From Candidatus Zipacnadia bacterium (GTDB taxonomy: Bacteria > Armatimonadota > UBA5377 > JALGUK01): a stretch of 7,385 nt of DNA. The DNA is taken from NCBI GenBank assembly GCA_029820875.1, contig JALGUK010000228.1:1-7385 (forward strand), read 5' to 3'. Below are positions 5,577 to 7,385 of the stretch, piece by piece. Within the stretch, counting starts at the first letter, position 1, and each line of letters begins with the position of its first letter. A model generated the notes under the pieces. It worked only from the letters and a program-made list of their open reading frames with translations. It ran no database searches and had not been told where the DNA came from. The translations under genes and the position numbers were made by a program.

Positions 5577-7385
5577 ATGTTGAAAGTCATTACCTGTCTC
5601 GCCTGTGTCTGCATCGTAGCGGGCACAGGATACGGCGCTGCGGATTTCGGTCGAGAAGCTATCAAGCTATCCGTCAACGGCGCTATTTGCTCTCCGGAGG
5701 CTCCCTATTATCCGATCCACCCGGGCCGGGCCAATCGCCTTACGCTCCGAGTCAACTTTGATGCGCTGAATCGGGATGCGCTGACCGCGACACTCGTCCG
5801 AACGTTGCCCGACGGCCGCTCGAACGAACAGGCGGCCGATCTTGCCCCCAAATTGCCCGAAGCCGTCTTTGACCTGGGCGCTTTCGCGGTTCCGGCCCGG
5901 TATGATTACGAAGATGGTGTCGTGTACCGGCGCGGTTGTCGCTTCACGCTGACTCTGAACGACGAACCGACCGGGCAGGTAATCGCCAGATTCGGGTTTT
6001 ATCAAGGTCCCGCCCGTGCCCCTGATTGTGAGGCGCTCTGGACGGGAGATGTGAAACGCTATGTCTACAATAGCGGATACGACGGCGGCAGAGGTTGGCA
6101 GCCGAATGCGGAAAGCGGCGCTCCGATGGACCCGCCGCTGCTTGTCAAGCTGGACCCAGCCGTCCTTTCCGACCCTGACGATGTGCGGGTGATGTTCCGC
6201 CAGAAGAAGGACCTAAACCTCCCGCCCATCCCTGCCGAACTGCTGATCACGCGCCTGCCGGACGGTAAGAAAATCCATCGCCGCCGCGTCTTCATAGGGC
6301 CCGAGTGGAAGATCGAGAAGGTGGGCGTCAGCCGGTACGCCGAGGGCGACTACCGCATCGAGTTGCGTCCTGAAATCGAGGGTACAAAGGACCATGAGGG
6401 CCCCTCTGTGGTCTACCGCCGCCGCAAACCCGCTCCTTCGTCGGTCCAGGTCTCTCCACTGGCCCCGTGGACACTGACGCGCGACCCGGACCGCGAGGAA
6501 TTGATCATCTCCAACTTTGCTGATGCAGTGGCGCAGTGGGCCTCCGCTCCACCGGACCCTGACAAGTGGGAGGTCGGGCAGCAACTGTTGGGGCAAGGCG
6601 ACATCTGGGCGGAGCCCGTCGTTCTCCGTCCGGGTCTGCAAGGCCACTACGCTGTCTTCGCACAAGCAGTGCGGAGGTGCTACGTGCGCGCAGGCGAGGA
6701 TGGGATTGTCCGGCAAGTCGGGCGCGGCGCCGGGGTCTTCTTGACCGCGACCGACATGACGGACAGCGAAGTCGCCGTCTTCCAATCCGGCACCAAGGGC
6801 GAGGGTCTCACTTCGCTCCGCTTCGTGCCTGTCACGCCGGAATCGGTCGAGGAATTCAAAGCTGAGACCTCCAAGCCGCCCACGCGCCTTGCTGGCGTGG
6901 CAGACTGGCACGACTTCTTCGCCCATACTGGAGCTGACTGTCGGCTGGCTGTGGACCAGTTCGACGCCCTCGTAAAGGGCCACGGCGAATTGGGGATGCG
7001 GGACCTCGAATGGTCCATCGGGCGAAGTTGGGTGGAGTACGAGAGCCATCTTCCCCAGACCTCCCGTTGGCCTTGTGTGCCGCTGGACAAGTTGGACCCG
7101 GCGACACTGGAGAAGTACCCGCACTTCCAGGCCTGGGATTACATGACCAATCAGCACTGTCCCCTGACCGAGGTTCTGGACCGCCGCGACGAGTATGGCG
7201 TGCGCATCTGGCCGTGGCTGGCCATGCAGCGCCACTACGGGGGCGCCTATAGCGGGGTTTTCGCATCCGAATGGTTCAAGGCGCATCCCGAATGGCACAG
7301 GTGGCAGAAACACGGCACGGGTCCCGAAGGCAGCGTGGTGTGTTACTTCTTCCCGCAGGTCAGAAAGGAGCGGGTGGACATCTTC
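5577..7385 (+). CDS. Large secreted protein, putative glycosidase-like TIM barrel at its C-terminal end (3' partial)
   Basis: An uninterrupted frame of 603 codons runs from ATG 5577 to the last base, so the C-terminus lies outside. A Sec signal peptide (MLKVITCLACVCIVAGTGYG, cleavage near residues 20-22, no convincing lipobox) implies export. Residues about 25-430 look beta-rich, with alternating hydrophobic strands such as NRLTLRVNF and DYRIELRPEI, and probably form one or more sandwich modules I do not recognise. From about residue 437 the style changes. RLAGVADWHDFF (W444, H445), GMRDLEWSIGRSW, YGVRIWPWLAMQRHYGG (542-556), SEWFKAHPEWHRW (H570-P571-E572-W573) and FFPQVRKERVDI resemble the early strands of GH10-like hypothetical glycosidases, where 'f-HPEW' is followed by 'yPeVR'. 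Catalytic acids would lie beyond the window. No function can be assigned safely; acting on polysaccharide outside the cell is inference. Antisense frames over this region are shadows. Confidence 0.8.
   Translation, partial: MLKVITCLACVCIVAGTGYGAADFGREAIKLSVNGAICSPEAPYYPIHPGRANRLTLRVNFDALNRDALTATLVRTLPDGRSNEQAADLAPKLPEAVFDLGAFAVPARYDYEDGVVYRRGCRFTLTLNDEPTGQVIARFGFYQGPARAPDCEALWTGDVKRYVYNSGYDGGRGWQPNAESGAPMDPPLLVKLDPAVLSDPDDVRVMFRQKKDLNLPPIPAELLITRLPDGKKIHRRRVFIGPEWKIEKVGVSRYAEGDYRIELRPEIEGTKDHEGPSVVYRRRKPAPSSVQVSPLAPWTLTRDPDREELIISNFADAVAQWASAPPDPDKWEVGQQLLGQGDIWAEPVVLRPGLQGHYAVFAQAVRRCYVRAGEDGIVRQVGRGAGVFLTATDMTDSEVAVFQSGTKGEGLTSLRFVPVTPESVEEFKAETSKPPTRLAGVADWHDFFAHTGADCRLAVDQFDALVKGHGELGMRDLEWSIGRSWVEYESHLPQTSRWPCVPLDKLDPATLEKYPHFQAWDYMTNQHCPLTEVLDRRDEYGVRIWPWLAMQRHYGGAYSGVFASEWFKAHPEWHRWQKHGTGPEGSVVCYFFPQVRKERVDIF

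Noticed and set aside
5583..5612. Lipoprotein signal in the large secreted protein, from its Cys-rich start
   Set aside because: Cysteines at residues 7, 10 and 12 lie too early and their -3 to -1 residues do not match the lipobox, so a standard signal peptidase I site is preferred.
6213..7313. 366-codon open frame on the minus strand
   Set aside because: The + strand carries an uninterrupted 603-codon frame with a signal peptide and ribosome site over the same region. The minus product has no domain-like pattern, signal or ribosome site I can support.

Overview
The window is a GC-rich stretch of bacterial DNA in which every supported gene lies on the + strand. I cannot fix the phylum from sequence alone. 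Three things suggest an environmental Gram-negative-type heterotroph of the Planctomycetes/Armatimonadota/other candidate-phylum kind: a fused alpha-keto-acid dehydrogenase E1, secreted carbohydrate-type proteins beside a lone prepilin-like protein, and a dispersed palindromic repeat of the type that gives spurious 'HSERSEES' peptides. This placement is inference.

Layout. Positions 2-1770 hold a thiamine-diphosphate-dependent E1 component. The alpha half is cut by the window start and runs into the beta half. Frame analysis indicates that the two were one alpha-beta fusion, now split by a one-base frame change near 515-528. A 206-base gap follows, carrying a large imperfect inverted repeat (1776-1879). 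Next is a clear mannitol-1-phosphate 5-dehydrogenase family gene (1977-3218). A GNAT acetyltransferase (3304-3816) comes after it. A secreted CBM9-like protein with a C-terminal membrane anchor (3830-4654) is tightly coupled to that gene and seems to lack an internal piece of its fold. A 191-base gap with competing hairpins leads to a single type II secretion/type IV pilus-like pseudopilin (GTG start at 4846, end 5262). A 314-base gap without a convincing gene follows. The last gene is a large secreted protein (5577 to the window end, 603 codons without a stop). It has a long N-terminal region and a C-terminal part that looks like the start of a GH10-like/glycosidase-like TIM barrel.

Functional reading. 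The left part is central metabolism: oxidative decarboxylation of a 2-oxo acid, and hexitol-phosphate/fructose-6-phosphate interconversion. The right part is envelope and extracellular: an anchored CBM9-like domain, a pseudopilin and a putative secreted glycosidase-like protein. Only the GNAT/CBM9 pair shows the spacing expected of a coupled operon. The other genes are separated by 85-314 bases and may be independently transcribed. I see no tRNA, rRNA, CRISPR array, transposase or phage gene. The best candidates for something undescribed are the 5577-end secreted protein and the shortened CBM9-like anchored protein. Neither amounts to a demonstrated new system.
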